The notes under the pieces: generated by a model
Told to the model about the DNA's origin: nothing
What the model saw: only the letters and a program-made list of their open reading frames with translations
Databases searched by the model: none
Made by a program: the position numbers and the translations under genes
In this document: one piece after another, positions 16,279 to 25,086 of the stretch
How positions within the stretch are numbered: position 1 is the first letter of the stretch
Layout of the letters: each line of letters opens with the position of its first letter
NCBI GenBank assembly: GCA_965246855.1
Contig: CBDFFP010000005.1
Location: 62,001 to 126,000 of the forward strand
Reading direction: 5' to 3'
DNA from: UBA1952 sp965246855
GTDB lineage: Bacteria > Bacteroidota > Bacteroidia > Chitinophagales > Chitinophagaceae
Length of the DNA: 64,000 nt

Positions 16279-17595
16279 ATGCTTTCCAACAAAAAAACCC
16301 ACAACAGCTGGGCGATGTACGACTGGGCCAACTCGGCCTATAACCTCGTTATCACGTCCACTATCTTCCCGGCTTACTATGAAGGTATGACTGGCGACGG
16401 CAAAGACGAAACGAGGGACTACGTCACGCTTTTTGGCGCCAAATTCCTCAACACCGCGCTCTACAATTACGCACTGGCGGTGGCGTTTTGCGTGGTAGCC
16501 ATTTTGTCTCCCCTGCTCTCCGGCATCGCCGATTCGCGGGGAAATAAAAAGACCTTCCTGCGCTTCTTTGCCACGCTCGGCAGCCTGTCCTGCGCGGGGA
16601 TGTTTTTCTTCGATAGCAGTAACATCGCGCTTGGTCTTGGCCTTACCATTCTGGCCTGTATTGGCTTCTGGTCGAGCCTTGTTTTCTATAACAGCTACCT
16701 GCCTGACATTGCCGCGCCGGAAGAGCAGGACAAGCTCAGCGCGAAAGGCTTTGCTTATGGTTATGTGGGCAGCATTTTGCTCCAAATCATCTGCTTTGTC
16801 TTTGTGCTGAAAAACGATCTTTTCGGGATTACCGTAGGTCGAGCGTCGCAGATTTCCTTCCTGCTGACGGGCATTTGGTGGTTGGGCTTTTCCACACTTG
16901 CACTACGCGGATTGCCACAAGGAAATGCCCGTGAAGGCGCTTCCAGAAAGCTCTCGCAGGGCTACGCCGAACTGCGGAAAGTATGGGCGCAGATGACGGA
17001 TCGCCCGGTGATAAAACGCTTTCTGGGGTCGTACTTTTTCTACAACATGGGCGTGCAGACAGTGATGCTGGCGGCCACACTTTATGGCAAAAGTGAGCTG
17101 GGCATTCCGACGGAAAATCTCATCGTTGCCATTCTGATTATCCAGTTTATTGCCGTTGCGGGCGCGTGGCTCCTGGCGCGGCTTTCCAAGGTGTGGGGAA
17201 ATATTCCTTCGCTGATGCTGTGCGTGGTTATCTGGATTGGTATCTGCATTGCAGCTTATCTCCTTCCTGCAAAAAATCCGTCCGCTTTTTACGCGCTGGC
17301 CGTGGCTGTGGGCTTTGTGATGGGCGGCATTCAAAGCCTCAGCCGCAGCACTTACAGCAAGTTGATGCCTCAAACAGAAGACACCACTTCGTGGTTCTCC
17401 TTCTACGACGTGACGGAGAAAATCGCCATTGTGATTGGCATGTTTTCCTTCGGCATTATTCAGGAAATCACCGGCTCGCAACGCAATTCGGTGTTGTCGC
17501 TGATAGTGTTTTTCGTGCTGGGATTGGCGGGGCTTTGGTGGACGAAGAAGGCGGAGCCGTTGCAAATGTTGGACAGTGCTTCGCACGTTGGATAA
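16279..17595 (+). CDS. MFS transporter, UMF1/Atg22-like family
   Basis: A 438-residue, 12-helix transporter. The N-terminal S-W-A-M-Y-D-W-A-N-S-A-Y is the hallmark of the UMF1 (Atg22-like) family, supported by A-D-S-R-G-N-K-K in the first cytoplasmic loop and G-G-I-Q-S-L-S-R-S-T-Y-S-K-L in the second half. Substrates of bacterial members are unknown; Atg22 exports amino acids. The ATG at 16279 is used because the frame upstream overlaps the HAD gene and is not conserved. It ends the operon that starts with the UbiA gene. Its last codons run into a spacer with repeated GTTGGA words. Confidence 0.87.
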   Translation: MLSNKKTHNSWAMYDWANSAYNLVITSTIFPAYYEGMTGDGKDETRDYVTLFGAKFLNTALYNYALAVAFCVVAILSPLLSGIADSRGNKKTFLRFFATLGSLSCAGMFFFDSSNIALGLGLTILACIGFWSSLVFYNSYLPDIAAPEEQDKLSAKGFAYGYVGSILLQIICFVFVLKNDLFGITVGRASQISFLLTGIWWLGFSTLALRGLPQGNAREGASRKLSQGYAELRKVWAQMTDRPVIKRFLGSYFFYNMGVQTVMLAATLYGKSELGIPTENLIVAILIIQFIAVAGAWLLARLSKVWGNIPSLMLCVVIWIGICIAAYLLPAKNPSAFYALAVAVGFVMGGIQSLSRSTYSKLMPQTEDTTSWFSFYDVTEKIAIVIGMFSFGIIQEITGSQRNSVLSLIVFFVLGLAGLWWTKKAEPLQMLDSASHVG

Positions 17596-17705
17596 TGTTG
17601 GATGCACTTTGTGCGTTGGAAGCCCGCGACGTTGGAATTGTTGGATAACCTGCAGAACTTGCAAAGCTTTGATTCGCTCCAACTGCGAAGCTCCACCTCT
17701 CTCCC

Positions 17706-18551
17706 ATGAAACTCTACCCCATCAACGCCGGACATTTTAAACTCGATGGCGGCGCTATGTTTGGCGTTGTGCCCAAAAGTTTGTGGAACCGTGCCAATCC
17801 TGCAGACGCCAACAATATGTGTTCCTGGGCCTTGCGCTGCCTGCTGGTAGAGCATGGAAATCGCCGCATCCTCATAGACTGCGGCATGGGCAACAAACAG
17901 GACGAGAAATTCTTCTCGCACTACTACCTGCACGGCGACGACACGTTGGAGAAAAGCCTTGCAGCACATGGCTCTCGCCTTGAAGACATTACCGACGTGT
18001 TCCTTACCCACCTGCACTTTGACCACTGCGGCGGTGCGGTAAAAAAGAATGAAAACGGCGAATTGGTTCCTGCCTTCCCGAACGCCAAATACTGGACAAA
18101 CCGCGAACACTGGGCGAGCGCCATAAAGCCGAATGCACGGGAAAAAGCGTCGTTTTTGAAGGAAAATATTTTGCCGCTGGAACAGCACGGCGTGTTGCAT
18201 TTTGTAGATGCCACTGACGGGCAGGAATGGATAGAAGATTTCCGGGTGCGCATCGTGAACGGCCATACGGATTCCATGATGTTGCCACAGCTTTCTATCA
18301 ATGGAAAAACGCTGCTTTATTGTGCCGATTTGCTGCCTTCGGTGCATCACGTTCCGCTGCCGTGGGTAATGGCTTACGACATGCGCCCACTGCAAACGCT
18401 TGACGAGAAAGCCCAGCTGTTACGCGAAGCGGTCTCCAACAACTGGACGCTGTTTTTTGAGCACGACCCGGTGATTGAGTGCGCCGTCTTAGAGGAAACG
18501 GAGAAAGGAATTAAAGTGGCGAAGACCTTTTCGCTGGCGGAGATGTTTTGA
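17706..18551 (+). CDS. MBL-fold metallohydrolase
   Basis: A 281-residue metallo-beta-lactamase-fold hydrolase. The zinc-binding motif is T-H-L-H-F-D-H-C-G-G (His102, His104, Asp106, His107). Further ligands are the His of N-G-H-T-D-S, the Asp of Y-C-A-D-L and the His of F-E-H-D. The arrangement resembles the AHL-lactonase branch, which opens lactones, but substrate prediction within this superfamily is unsafe. No signal peptide. A perfect hairpin follows the stop codon. Confidence 0.85.
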   Translation: MKLYPINAGHFKLDGGAMFGVVPKSLWNRANPADANNMCSWALRCLLVEHGNRRILIDCGMGNKQDEKFFSHYYLHGDDTLEKSLAAHGSRLEDITDVFLTHLHFDHCGGAVKKNENGELVPAFPNAKYWTNREHWASAIKPNAREKASFLKENILPLEQHGVLHFVDATDGQEWIEDFRVRIVNGHTDSMMLPQLSINGKTLLYCADLLPSVHHVPLPWVMAYDMRPLQTLDEKAQLLREAVSNNWTLFFEHDPVIECAVLEETEKGIKVAKTFSLAEMF

Positions 18552-18559
18552 CGATAATA

Positions 18560-18588
18560 GAGGTCTCCACCTGACAGGTGGAGACCTC
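18560..18588. repeat. Perfect 11-bp hairpin after the MBL gene
   Basis: GAGGTCTCCAC (18560-18570) and GTGGAGACCTC (18578-18588) flank a 7-nt loop, 8 bp after the stop codon. No T-run follows, so it may be an extragenic palindrome or an mRNA-stabilising hairpin. Confidence 0.6.
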
Positions 18589-18637
18589 CCGCCTTTTCCA
18601 AACACTTTGATGACCGCTTTGCCGCAAGGCTCCACCG

Positions 18638-18645
18638 TAGCTTTG
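18638..18645 (+). promoter_or_regulatory. Putative -7 element of the TolB-like gene
   Basis: TAGCTTTG is an exact match to TAnnTTTG, 26 bp before the ATG at 18672. A TTTG lies 16 bp upstream, somewhat closer than the usual spacing. Confidence 0.5.
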
Positions 18646-18671
18646 CGCTCCCAAAAAATCTTTCCGTTTTG

Positions 18672-19748
18672 ATGAAGTTTAAAGGAAGTCTGGCGCTACT
18701 CCTGCTCGCCTCCATATGCGTTTTCGCGCAGCAAAAGGTCTCCAATAACACGCTGCAATACGCGGACGAGGCGCACCTTAAAAACATCCGGCAGCTCACC
18801 TTTGGCGGCGACAATGCCGAGGCTTATTTCGGGCCAGACGGGAAAGCGATTGTGTTTCAGAAAACCTACGCCAAAGAAGACATTCCCTGCGATCAGATTT
18901 ACTACTCAGAACTTCCCCGGAAAGCCGAAGATTCGTTGCGTCCGCACCTCGTAAGCACCGGAAAAGGTCGCACGACCTGCGCCTATATCATGCCGGACAA
19001 AAAGTCGGTGATTTATGCTTCTACGCACCTTGCAAGCAAGGAATGTCCGCCGGTTCCTGACCGCCGCGAGGTAAAGAAATACGTGTGGCCTATCTACCCG
19101 GAATACGACCTTTTTGTGGCGGATTTGAAAGGCAATATTCAGAAGCGTCTCACCGATTATGACGGCTATGACGCGGAGGCCACGATTTCTCCAAAGGGTG
19201 ATAAAATCCTGTTCACCTCCATGCGCACCGGCGACCTGGAGTTGTTTACGATGAATATTGACGGCAACAACGTAAAGCAGATTACACGCGAATTGGGCTA
19301 CGACGGCGGTGCGTGGTTCTCTCCCGATGGAAAGAAAATCGTGTGGCGCGCCTCGCGGCCCAAAGCAGAAACAGAAGTGAAAGAGTATAAGGATTTGCTG
19401 AAGCAGGGGCTGGTGATGCCGACGCAGATGGAAGTGTTTATTGCCGACGCCGACGGCACTAACGTGCAGCAGGTGACGCACCTCGGAAAAGCCAACTGGG
19501 CGCCCAATTTCACGCCCGACGGAAAGCACATCATCTTCGCTTCCAACCATGAATACGAGCGCGGTTTTCCGTTCAATCTTTATGTGGTGAACCTTGACGG
19601 CAGTGGCTTGGAAAAGATTTCCCACGATGGCGGCTTTGATGCTTTTCCCATGTTTTCGCCGGATGGAAAGAAGCTCATTTTCTCTTCTAACCGCAACAAC
19701 GGCGGCACGCACGACACGAATCTTTTTATCGCAGATTGGGAGAAGTAG
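18672..19748 (+). CDS. Secreted TolB-like beta-propeller (PD40) protein
   Basis: A 358-residue protein with a 20-residue signal peptide ending V-F-A-Q. The mature chain holds at least five PD40/WD40-like blades with the consensus (F/I)-S-P-D-G-K-x-I-x-F-x-S, for example F-S-P-D-G-K-K-I-V-W and F-T-P-D-G-K-H-I-I-F-A-S. The fold is a six-bladed propeller as in TolB and DPP-type peptidases, but no peptidase domain follows. It probably binds proteins or glycans in the periplasm. It stands as its own transcription unit. Confidence 0.82.
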   Translation: MKFKGSLALLLLASICVFAQQKVSNNTLQYADEAHLKNIRQLTFGGDNAEAYFGPDGKAIVFQKTYAKEDIPCDQIYYSELPRKAEDSLRPHLVSTGKGRTTCAYIMPDKKSVIYASTHLASKECPPVPDRREVKKYVWPIYPEYDLFVADLKGNIQKRLTDYDGYDAEATISPKGDKILFTSMRTGDLELFTMNIDGNNVKQITRELGYDGGAWFSPDGKKIVWRASRPKAETEVKEYKDLLKQGLVMPTQMEVFIADADGTNVQQVTHLGKANWAPNFTPDGKHIIFASNHEYERGFPFNLYVVNLDGSGLEKISHDGGFDAFPMFSPDGKKLIFSSNRNNGGTHDTNLFIADWEK

Positions 19749-19836
19749 AGAAGTAAGAGCGGGCACAGAAACGACTTGACAAGTCCTTGTGCAGCAGTCA
19801 AGTCTATTGGAAAAAGCAGTCTGTAATTTCACTTTG

Positions 19837-20205
19837 ATGCGGACGTATTTACTGGTCGCTGCGGGTGGCGCGCTTGGCTCGGCTTTGCGTTATGGGTTGG
19901 CGCAGGCGCTGCCCCGAATGCAAACTGGCGCGTTTCCGTGGGCCACGTTTTGCATCAATCTTCTGGGCTGCTTTCTGATTGGATTTTTAGCAGGAAAACT
20001 GGATAAAAGTGCGTGGCTTCAAAGCACAGGCTGGACGTTGCTGGCAACCGGATTTTGTGGCGGATTCACCACATTTTCCACTTTCGCGCTGGAGAACATT
20101 CAGTTGTTGCTCGGGCAAGCCCTTTTGATGTCACTGCTTTACACATCATTTTCGGTTGTGGGCGGACTTTTGCTCTGCGTTTTAGGGCAGCGACTGGCGG
20201 CGTAA
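19837..20205 (+). CDS. crcB: CrcB/Fluc fluoride ion channel
   Basis: A 122-residue four-helix membrane protein. Family motifs are G-G-A-L-G-S-A-L-R-Y in helix 1, W-A-T-F-x-I-N-L-L-G-C-F-L-I-G in helix 2 and G-F-C-G-G-F-T-T-F-S-T-F in helix 3, where the phenylalanines line the fluoride path. It works as an antiparallel dimer that lets cytoplasmic fluoride leak out. I start at the ATG at 19837, the conserved position. No fluoride riboswitch is recognisable upstream. Confidence 0.93.
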   Translation: MRTYLLVAAGGALGSALRYGLAQALPRMQTGAFPWATFCINLLGCFLIGFLAGKLDKSAWLQSTGWTLLATGFCGGFTTFSTFALENIQLLLGQALLMSLLYTSFSVVGGLLLCVLGQRLAA

Positions 20206-20261
20206 CAGCATAATTTCTTTGCGCTCACAAGTCATGACCCATGACCTATCACCCATGATCT

Positions 20262-21413
20262 ATGAAAGCACTCTGGCGCGACCTTCAACACCTGACCGAC
20301 ACCTACAAGGGTGAGCGGCCACTGGTGGATTTCTTAAAGGCTTTTTTTAAGCAAAACCACCGCCTCGGCAGCCGTGACCGGCGGCTGATTTCGGATGCGA
20401 TGTTCTCTTGGTATCGCGCGGCGCAAGGGTTTGGAGAAAGTCTTCCTTTTGAGGAAAAGATGAAAGCTTGCATCCGGCTTTGTGGCGCGGAGCCAAAACT
20501 TTCGGCCTTGTTTGAGAGTGAAGATTTTCAGTCTGAGATGCCTTTTGCAAAGCGACTCCCTGAAGCGCAGGAAAAGGATTTTGAGCTAGAAAAACTGATC
20601 CCCGAAACAATTACTTTTTCTGAGGGCATCAACCGGGAAGACTGGCTCTTTTCCATTTTGCAGCAACCGCGTTTTTTCGTGCGGCTTCGTCCCGGCGCGA
20701 ATAAAAAAGCGCTTTTCTCCATCCTGCAAAATGCCGGGATTTCTTTTGAAGAAATTTTCCCCGATTGCCTATCTCTACCTGCCAACACACCACTTCAAAC
20801 CTTGTGGCCGCAAGCGGCTTATACCGTTCAGGATTGGGGTTCGCAGCAGGTGTGTAGTTTCCTGCAACCTAAAAAGAACGAATCGTGGTGGGACGTATGT
20901 GCGGGCGGCGGCGGAAAGTCATTGTTCCTGAAAGACACTTCTCCCGGCATTCGCCTGCTGTCTTCTGATGTGCGGCCCATCGCATTGCGCGCGTTGGAAG
21001 AACGGTTCAAGACGCTCGGCGTAAAGCCCCCGCAAACGCGCATTACCGACGCCTCCGATGCAGCGGCATTGACTTCACAGATGGGCGCAGAACGCCTTGA
21101 TGCGATTGTCTGCGACGTGCCTTGCAGCGGCTCCGGCACATGGGCACACACCCCGGAAATTCGGCATTTTTTTGGGGAAGAAAGTTTGAAAGAACTCGCC
21201 GGCCTGCAAACCAAAATTGCGCAGAACAGCCTGCGATTTCTCAAGTCTGGCGGGCGATTTTTCTACATTACCTGCTCTGTTTTCCGGGAAGAAAATGAAG
21301 TAGTAGTGGAGAAACTTCTTTCTCAAAATCCAACGCTGCGATTGAAGGAAATGCGTCTGCAAAACGGCCTCCCGCACAAGGCTGATAGTTTGTTTGTGGC
21401 CGTATTCGGGTAG
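20262..21413 (+). CDS. RsmB/NOP-family RNA (cytosine-5) methyltransferase
   Basis: A 383-residue SAM-dependent methyltransferase. The SAM-binding motif is D-V-C-A-G-G-G-G-K-S near residue 210. Two catalytic cysteines are present: Cys288 in D-V-P-C-S-G-S-G-T (motif IV) and Cys338 in I-T-C-S-V-F (motif VI). The N-terminal part is helical, as in RsmB, where it helps bind RNA. The target is a cytosine in rRNA or tRNA and cannot be specified further. The stop codon lies inside a dispersed inverted repeat (21410-21514). Confidence 0.88.
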   Translation: MKALWRDLQHLTDTYKGERPLVDFLKAFFKQNHRLGSRDRRLISDAMFSWYRAAQGFGESLPFEEKMKACIRLCGAEPKLSALFESEDFQSEMPFAKRLPEAQEKDFELEKLIPETITFSEGINREDWLFSILQQPRFFVRLRPGANKKALFSILQNAGISFEEIFPDCLSLPANTPLQTLWPQAAYTVQDWGSQQVCSFLQPKKNESWWDVCAGGGGKSLFLKDTSPGIRLLSSDVRPIALRALEERFKTLGVKPPQTRITDASDAAALTSQMGAERLDAIVCDVPCSGSGTWAHTPEIRHFFGEESLKELAGLQTKIAQNSLRFLKSGGRFFYITCSVFREENEVVVEKLLSQNPTLRLKEMRLQNGLPHKADSLFVAVFG

Positions 21414-21514
21414 GAACACGCCGCGCGTGTCAGCACATTCCACAGCACTCTCTGCGGATATGCGTTTTGGACGACACACGCATTTTAGGCGGACACGCGC
21501 GGCGTGTTCCCTAC
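21410..21514. repeat. Extragenic palindrome overlapping a stop codon
   Basis: Left arm 21410-21431 (GTAGGAACACGCCGCGCGTG plus TC) pairs with right arm 21492-21514. The left arm contains the TAG stop of the methyltransferase gene. A related element at 53653-53777 also covers a stop codon. Confidence 0.75.
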
Positions 21515-21583
21515 GGTTTTTTACGTCCTACATTCCAATGCCGAAAGCATCCAACCTTCCAACAGCTTTAGCCATTCCAACCT

Positions 21584-23368
21584 CTACACCGTTTCTTCTT
21601 CCCCAATCTGCTGCCGCCACATGGCGTAGTACAAGCCTTTTTCCGTCAGCAGTTCGTGGTGGGTGCCGGTCTCAATGATTTTCCCTTTCTCCAAAACGTA
21701 AATACGGTCAGCGTGGAGAATGGTACTGAGGCGGTGGGCAATCATCACGGTGATGTGCTCGCGCTGCCCGGTGATGCTGCGGATGGTTTGGGAAATGGCT
21801 TCTTCGGTAATGGAATCCAGCGCGGAAGTAGCCTCGTCAAAAATCATGAGGCGCGGATTGCGAAGGAGTGCGCGGGCAATGGAAAGGCGCTGTCTCTCGC
21901 CGCCGGAAAGTTTCAATCCGCCTTCGCCGATTTTTGTTTGTAGCCCGCCTTCCGCGCGTTGCAGAATAGACTGACAAGCTGCCCCTTCCAATGCCCCAAT
22001 CAGTTCTTCTTCGGTGGCTTCGGGATTTACGAATAGCAGGTTCTCCCGGATGGTGCCGGAGAAAAGCTGCGTGTCCTGCGTCACAAATCCCAACTGCGCG
22101 CGCAGCTCCTCTAAGTTTATTTCCGTGCCGGGAATGCCGTTGAAAAGCACCTGTCCGTCCTTCGGCGTATAAAGGCCCACGAGCAACTTCACGAGGGTGG
22201 TTTTCCCGGAGCCGGATGGGCCAACGAAGGCAATGGTTTCGCCACGTTTTACACCGAAAGAAACGTTTTGCAAGGCAGGCCGCAGGGCGGTGTTGTGCTG
22301 AAAGCAAACGAGGTTAAAATCCAGCGTCTCAACCGCCCCCATTTTCCGGGGTGCGTCGGGCGCTTTTTCCACTGGCGTGGCAAACAGTTTCTTCAGATTC
22401 GCCAGTGAGGCTTCGGCTTCGCGGTAGGAAAGAATGATGTTTCCGATTTCCTGCAACGGACCGAAGATGAAGAACGAGTAGAACTGCATCGTTACCATTT
22501 GGCCCAGCGTCAGCCGGTCCTGGAAGATGAAGTACAGCAGCGTGAAGATGATACATTGCCGCAGGAAATTCACCACCGTTCCCTGCACAAAAGAAATGGC
22601 GCGGATGCTTTTCACTTTGCGCATTTCCAGGCCCAGAATCTTGTAGGTATTGGCGTTCAACCGCGCGATTTCCTGCTGCGTCAGGCCGAGGCTTTTCACC
22701 AGCTCAATATTGCGCAGGCTCTCCGTTGTTGCGCCGCTGAGCGAGGTGGTTTCGCGGACAATGTTCTTCTGGATGGTTTTGATGCGCTTGCTCAGGACGC
22801 TTGTGAGAAAGGAAAGCAGCCCCGCACCCACCAGATAGACCAACACCAGCCAGCCGCCGCTTGGCAGCGTGGCGGCATATACAATCACAAACACAATTCC
22901 TACTAGTGCCGCGAACAGGATGTTCACGAAAGCCGTGATGAACTTTTCGGAATCGCTTCTTACTTTCTGCAAAATGGAGAGTGTTTCGCCGCTGCGCTGG
23001 TCTTCAAACTCGGCGAAAGGCAGGCGCATGGCGTGTTGCAAGCCATCAGTGTAGAGATGCGCGCCCGTCTTTTGAATCACGATGTTGAGGACGTAATCCT
23101 GAAACGCTTTGGCGATACGGGACACCATTGCCGTGCCGATTAGGAGAGAAAGTCCGAGGGCCGCCGCGCGCATAAACTCGCCTTCGGTGCGGGGATGCTT
23201 CACGCCGTTTTCCACCACGAAGTGTGGCGTTTTGGCCAGCGGGTCGATGATGTATTTCCCCATAATCATGGGGTCAAAAAGAGAGAAGACTTGGTTAATG
23301 GCGGCGAGCAGCAGCGCACCGAAAATCCACTTCCGGTGATGACTTAAATATTGAAGGAGAAGACGCAT
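21584..23368 (-). CDS. ABC transporter, fused permease and ATPase
   Basis: A 594-residue half-transporter of the exporter type (MsbA/MDR-like). About six transmembrane helices occupy residues 1-310, followed by the ATPase. Motifs are Walker A G-P-S-G-S-G-K-T-T (near 382), the Q-loop Q-D-T-Q, signature L-S-G-G-E-R-Q-R (near 487), Walker B L-M-I-F-D-E-A-T-S-A-L-D (near 510) and switch histidine I-A-H-R-L-S-T. It would act as a homodimer exporting lipids, peptides or drugs. The ATG at 23368 opens directly into the first cytoplasmic helix. The frame is open for 86 codons further upstream, but that stretch overlaps the neighbouring gene's terminator. Confidence 0.92.
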   Translation of the reverse strand: MRLLLQYLSHHRKWIFGALLLAAINQVFSLFDPMIMGKYIIDPLAKTPHFVVENGVKHPRTEGEFMRAAALGLSLLIGTAMVSRIAKAFQDYVLNIVIQKTGAHLYTDGLQHAMRLPFAEFEDQRSGETLSILQKVRSDSEKFITAFVNILFAALVGIVFVIVYAATLPSGGWLVLVYLVGAGLLSFLTSVLSKRIKTIQKNIVRETTSLSGATTESLRNIELVKSLGLTQQEIARLNANTYKILGLEMRKVKSIRAISFVQGTVVNFLRQCIIFTLLYFIFQDRLTLGQMVTMQFYSFFIFGPLQEIGNIILSYREAEASLANLKKLFATPVEKAPDAPRKMGAVETLDFNLVCFQHNTALRPALQNVSFGVKRGETIAFVGPSGSGKTTLVKLLVGLYTPKDGQVLFNGIPGTEINLEELRAQLGFVTQDTQLFSGTIRENLLFVNPEATEEELIGALEGAACQSILQRAEGGLQTKIGEGGLKLSGGERQRLSIARALLRNPRLMIFDEATSALDSITEEAISQTIRSITGQREHITVMIAHRLSTILHADRIYVLEKGKIIETGTHHELLTEKGLYYAMWRQQIGEEETV

Positions 23369-23470
23369 TTCGTAGGGGGATAGGAAGGTTTTGAGGAAGG
23401 TAGGAGCGGAAAGGAAACATGCGTAGGGACGAAAGGTTTTTGGCAAAAATGCATCGTTGGCATTTCTCCA

Positions 23471-23503
23471 AAAACAAAAGCTGCCTTCCGGGAAAGCAGC
23501 TTT
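23471..23503 (-). terminator. Rho-independent terminator of the EGF-like lipoprotein gene
   Basis: Stem AAAGCTGC (23477-23484) / GCAGCTTT (23496-23503), followed on the minus strand by TGTTTTTGG. Confidence 0.75.
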
Positions 23504-23525
23504 GAAAAAGAAGAAAGAAAGGTCT

Positions 23526-24062
23526 TTACTTTGTCCATACCGACGGACTGCCGCCGCTGTAACCAAAGTTGTCAATGAGCTTTTGAACGGTGTCCTCAAT
23601 GATATAGTTGAAGACGATGCGCGCATTTTCGCCCCGGTACGGGTCGCGCTGAATGCGTCCGCGGCCTTGCACTCTAAAGCGGTTATTTATGGTTTGCAGC
23701 GGAATCAGAACCGTGTCGGAGTTTACGTAAGCGGTAACGGGCTGCGTGAAGGCGTTGTAGAAGTTGGTGATGCGGATTTCGCGCGGCGCGTTACCATACG
23801 AAATGCCGACAGCATACTGCGCGGCGTTGGAAATCGTGCCGTCCTCGGTCACCGTCCAGTTGCCTTTGTAGCGGGCGCGCATTTCTGTTTCACACTGATA
23901 GCCTTCGTAGCCGTCTGCGCAAAGACAGGTTCCATCCTGACAAAGGCCTCCGTAAGCACAGGCAATCGCTGTACACTTATCAGGGGTACAGGAAGAGAGA
24001 CCAGCGAGGGCAAGAAGGGTACTGAAAGCAATAATTAAGGATAGCGGGAAGCGGGCTTTCAT
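23526..24062 (-). CDS. Lipoprotein with one EGF-like domain
   Basis: A 178-residue protein with signal sequence and lipobox (L-S-S-C, Cys25). Immediately after, an EGF-like module has six cysteines in the order C-x-A-I-A-C-A-Y-G-G-L-C-x-x-G-T-C-L-C-x-x-G-Y-E-G-Y-x-C-E (about 30-57). The C-terminal 120 residues look like a small beta domain. This architecture is common among Bacteroidota surface lipoproteins of unknown role. It has its own terminator. Confidence 0.82.
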   Translation of the reverse strand: MKARFPLSLIIAFSTLLALAGLSSCTPDKCTAIACAYGGLCQDGTCLCADGYEGYQCETEMRARYKGNWTVTEDGTISNAAQYAVGISYGNAPREIRITNFYNAFTQPVTAYVNSDTVLIPLQTINNRFRVQGRGRIQRDPYRGENARIVFNYIIEDTVQKLIDNFGYSGGSPSVWTK

Positions 24063-24141
24063 CTAGCGCTTTTAGATTTACAGGGCTTAAAGATAGAGGG
24101 CTGCACCTGAAAATGCAACCGCTTCTTAAAATTGGGGGTTT

Positions 24142-25035
24142 TCAACGCTCCGACTCGGCTTTAAATTCCCGGATGCCCTGCAAGATAGCGCGCGCAATCT
24201 CTTGTTGCCCCGCATCTGATGCCATGTAGGTTTCTTCCGTTGGATTGTTGATGAAACCGCACTCCACCAGCACGCCCGGCATGGCCGAACCGGCAAGCAC
24301 TTCCAGCCCTTTCTGCTTCACGCCAAAGCTGTTGCGCCCACTGGCTACAAAGGCATTCTCAATCTTGGTTCCCAGCGTCACGCTGCGGCCCAGAAAGGCT
24401 TCGGTATACTGCGCAATGATGATGGCGGTCTGTGGGTCGTTGGGATCCATCAGGCCCGGCTCGGCGGTTACGTTGTCGCTGTATTCGCCGATGGCGCCCG
24501 CCTTCTGGTCGGAGCGGTGAAGACCTAAAACATAAGTCTCCGTGCCGCTCGTTTCGGTGCTGCGGTGGCGAACGGTGTTATACACGGGAACAGTGTGCTT
24601 CCTGCGGCCCTTGCCTACGGTGCGCGTCCCGGCATACACACGCTCACTGTGCCCGGCGGTAGCGTTGATGTGGATGGAGATAAGCAAATCGGCGTTGGCC
24701 TGATTGGCAATCTGGTGGCGCTCGGGAAGCGACGGATAAATATCACTGGTACGGGTATATACCACGTTTACACCGCGCAGGGAATCCTTTATCATCTTGC
24801 CTACGCGCATGGCAATGCCAAGGGTAAGGTCTTTCTCATTGGTGAAGAGGCCATGCGCGCCGGGGTCTTTGCCACCGTGGCCGGCATCTATCACAATGGT
24901 GGAGATGCGCTTCTTCTGCGCAAAGGAAAAACCCGGCAACAGCAGGAGCAGAAAAGAGAAAAGAAAAGCACGGCGGGCATTTATGCCCAGAGAGAAAACC
25001 AGACGGAACAGGCTGTTTGTTTTATTCAGAATCAC
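24142..25035 (-). CDS. N-acetylmuramoyl-L-alanine amidase (Amidase_3)
   Basis: A 297-residue zinc amidase that cleaves the bond between MurNAc and the stem peptide. Motifs are I-D-A-G-H-G-G-K-D-P-G (first zinc His), L-I-S-I-H-I-N-A (second His) and a C-terminal V-L-V-E-C-G-F-I-N-N with the catalytic glutamate. A basic, hydrophobic N-terminus ends in S-F-A-Q, so it is exported. The predicted start is a GTG at 25035; no ATG gives a complete signal peptide. It is divergent from lptD with only 51 bp between, so their control regions overlap. Confidence 0.9.
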   Translation of the reverse strand: MILNKTNSLFRLVFSLGINARRAFLFSFLLLLLPGFSFAQKKRISTIVIDAGHGGKDPGAHGLFTNEKDLTLGIAMRVGKMIKDSLRGVNVVYTRTSDIYPSLPERHQIANQANADLLISIHINATAGHSERVYAGTRTVGKGRRKHTVPVYNTVRHRSTETSGTETYVLGLHRSDQKAGAIGEYSDNVTAEPGLMDPNDPQTAIIIAQYTEAFLGRSVTLGTKIENAFVASGRNSFGVKQKGLEVLAGSAMPGVLVECGFINNPTEETYMASDAGQQEIARAILQGIREFKAESER

Positions 25036-25086
25036 AAGGCAGTAGGCGCGTAATAAAAGAAGGTAATTTCGCCCCGCATTTGGGTT

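Noticed and set aside
19749..19836. Fluoride riboswitch upstream of crcB
   Set aside because: The conserved crcB-motif core is not present in this short spacer.
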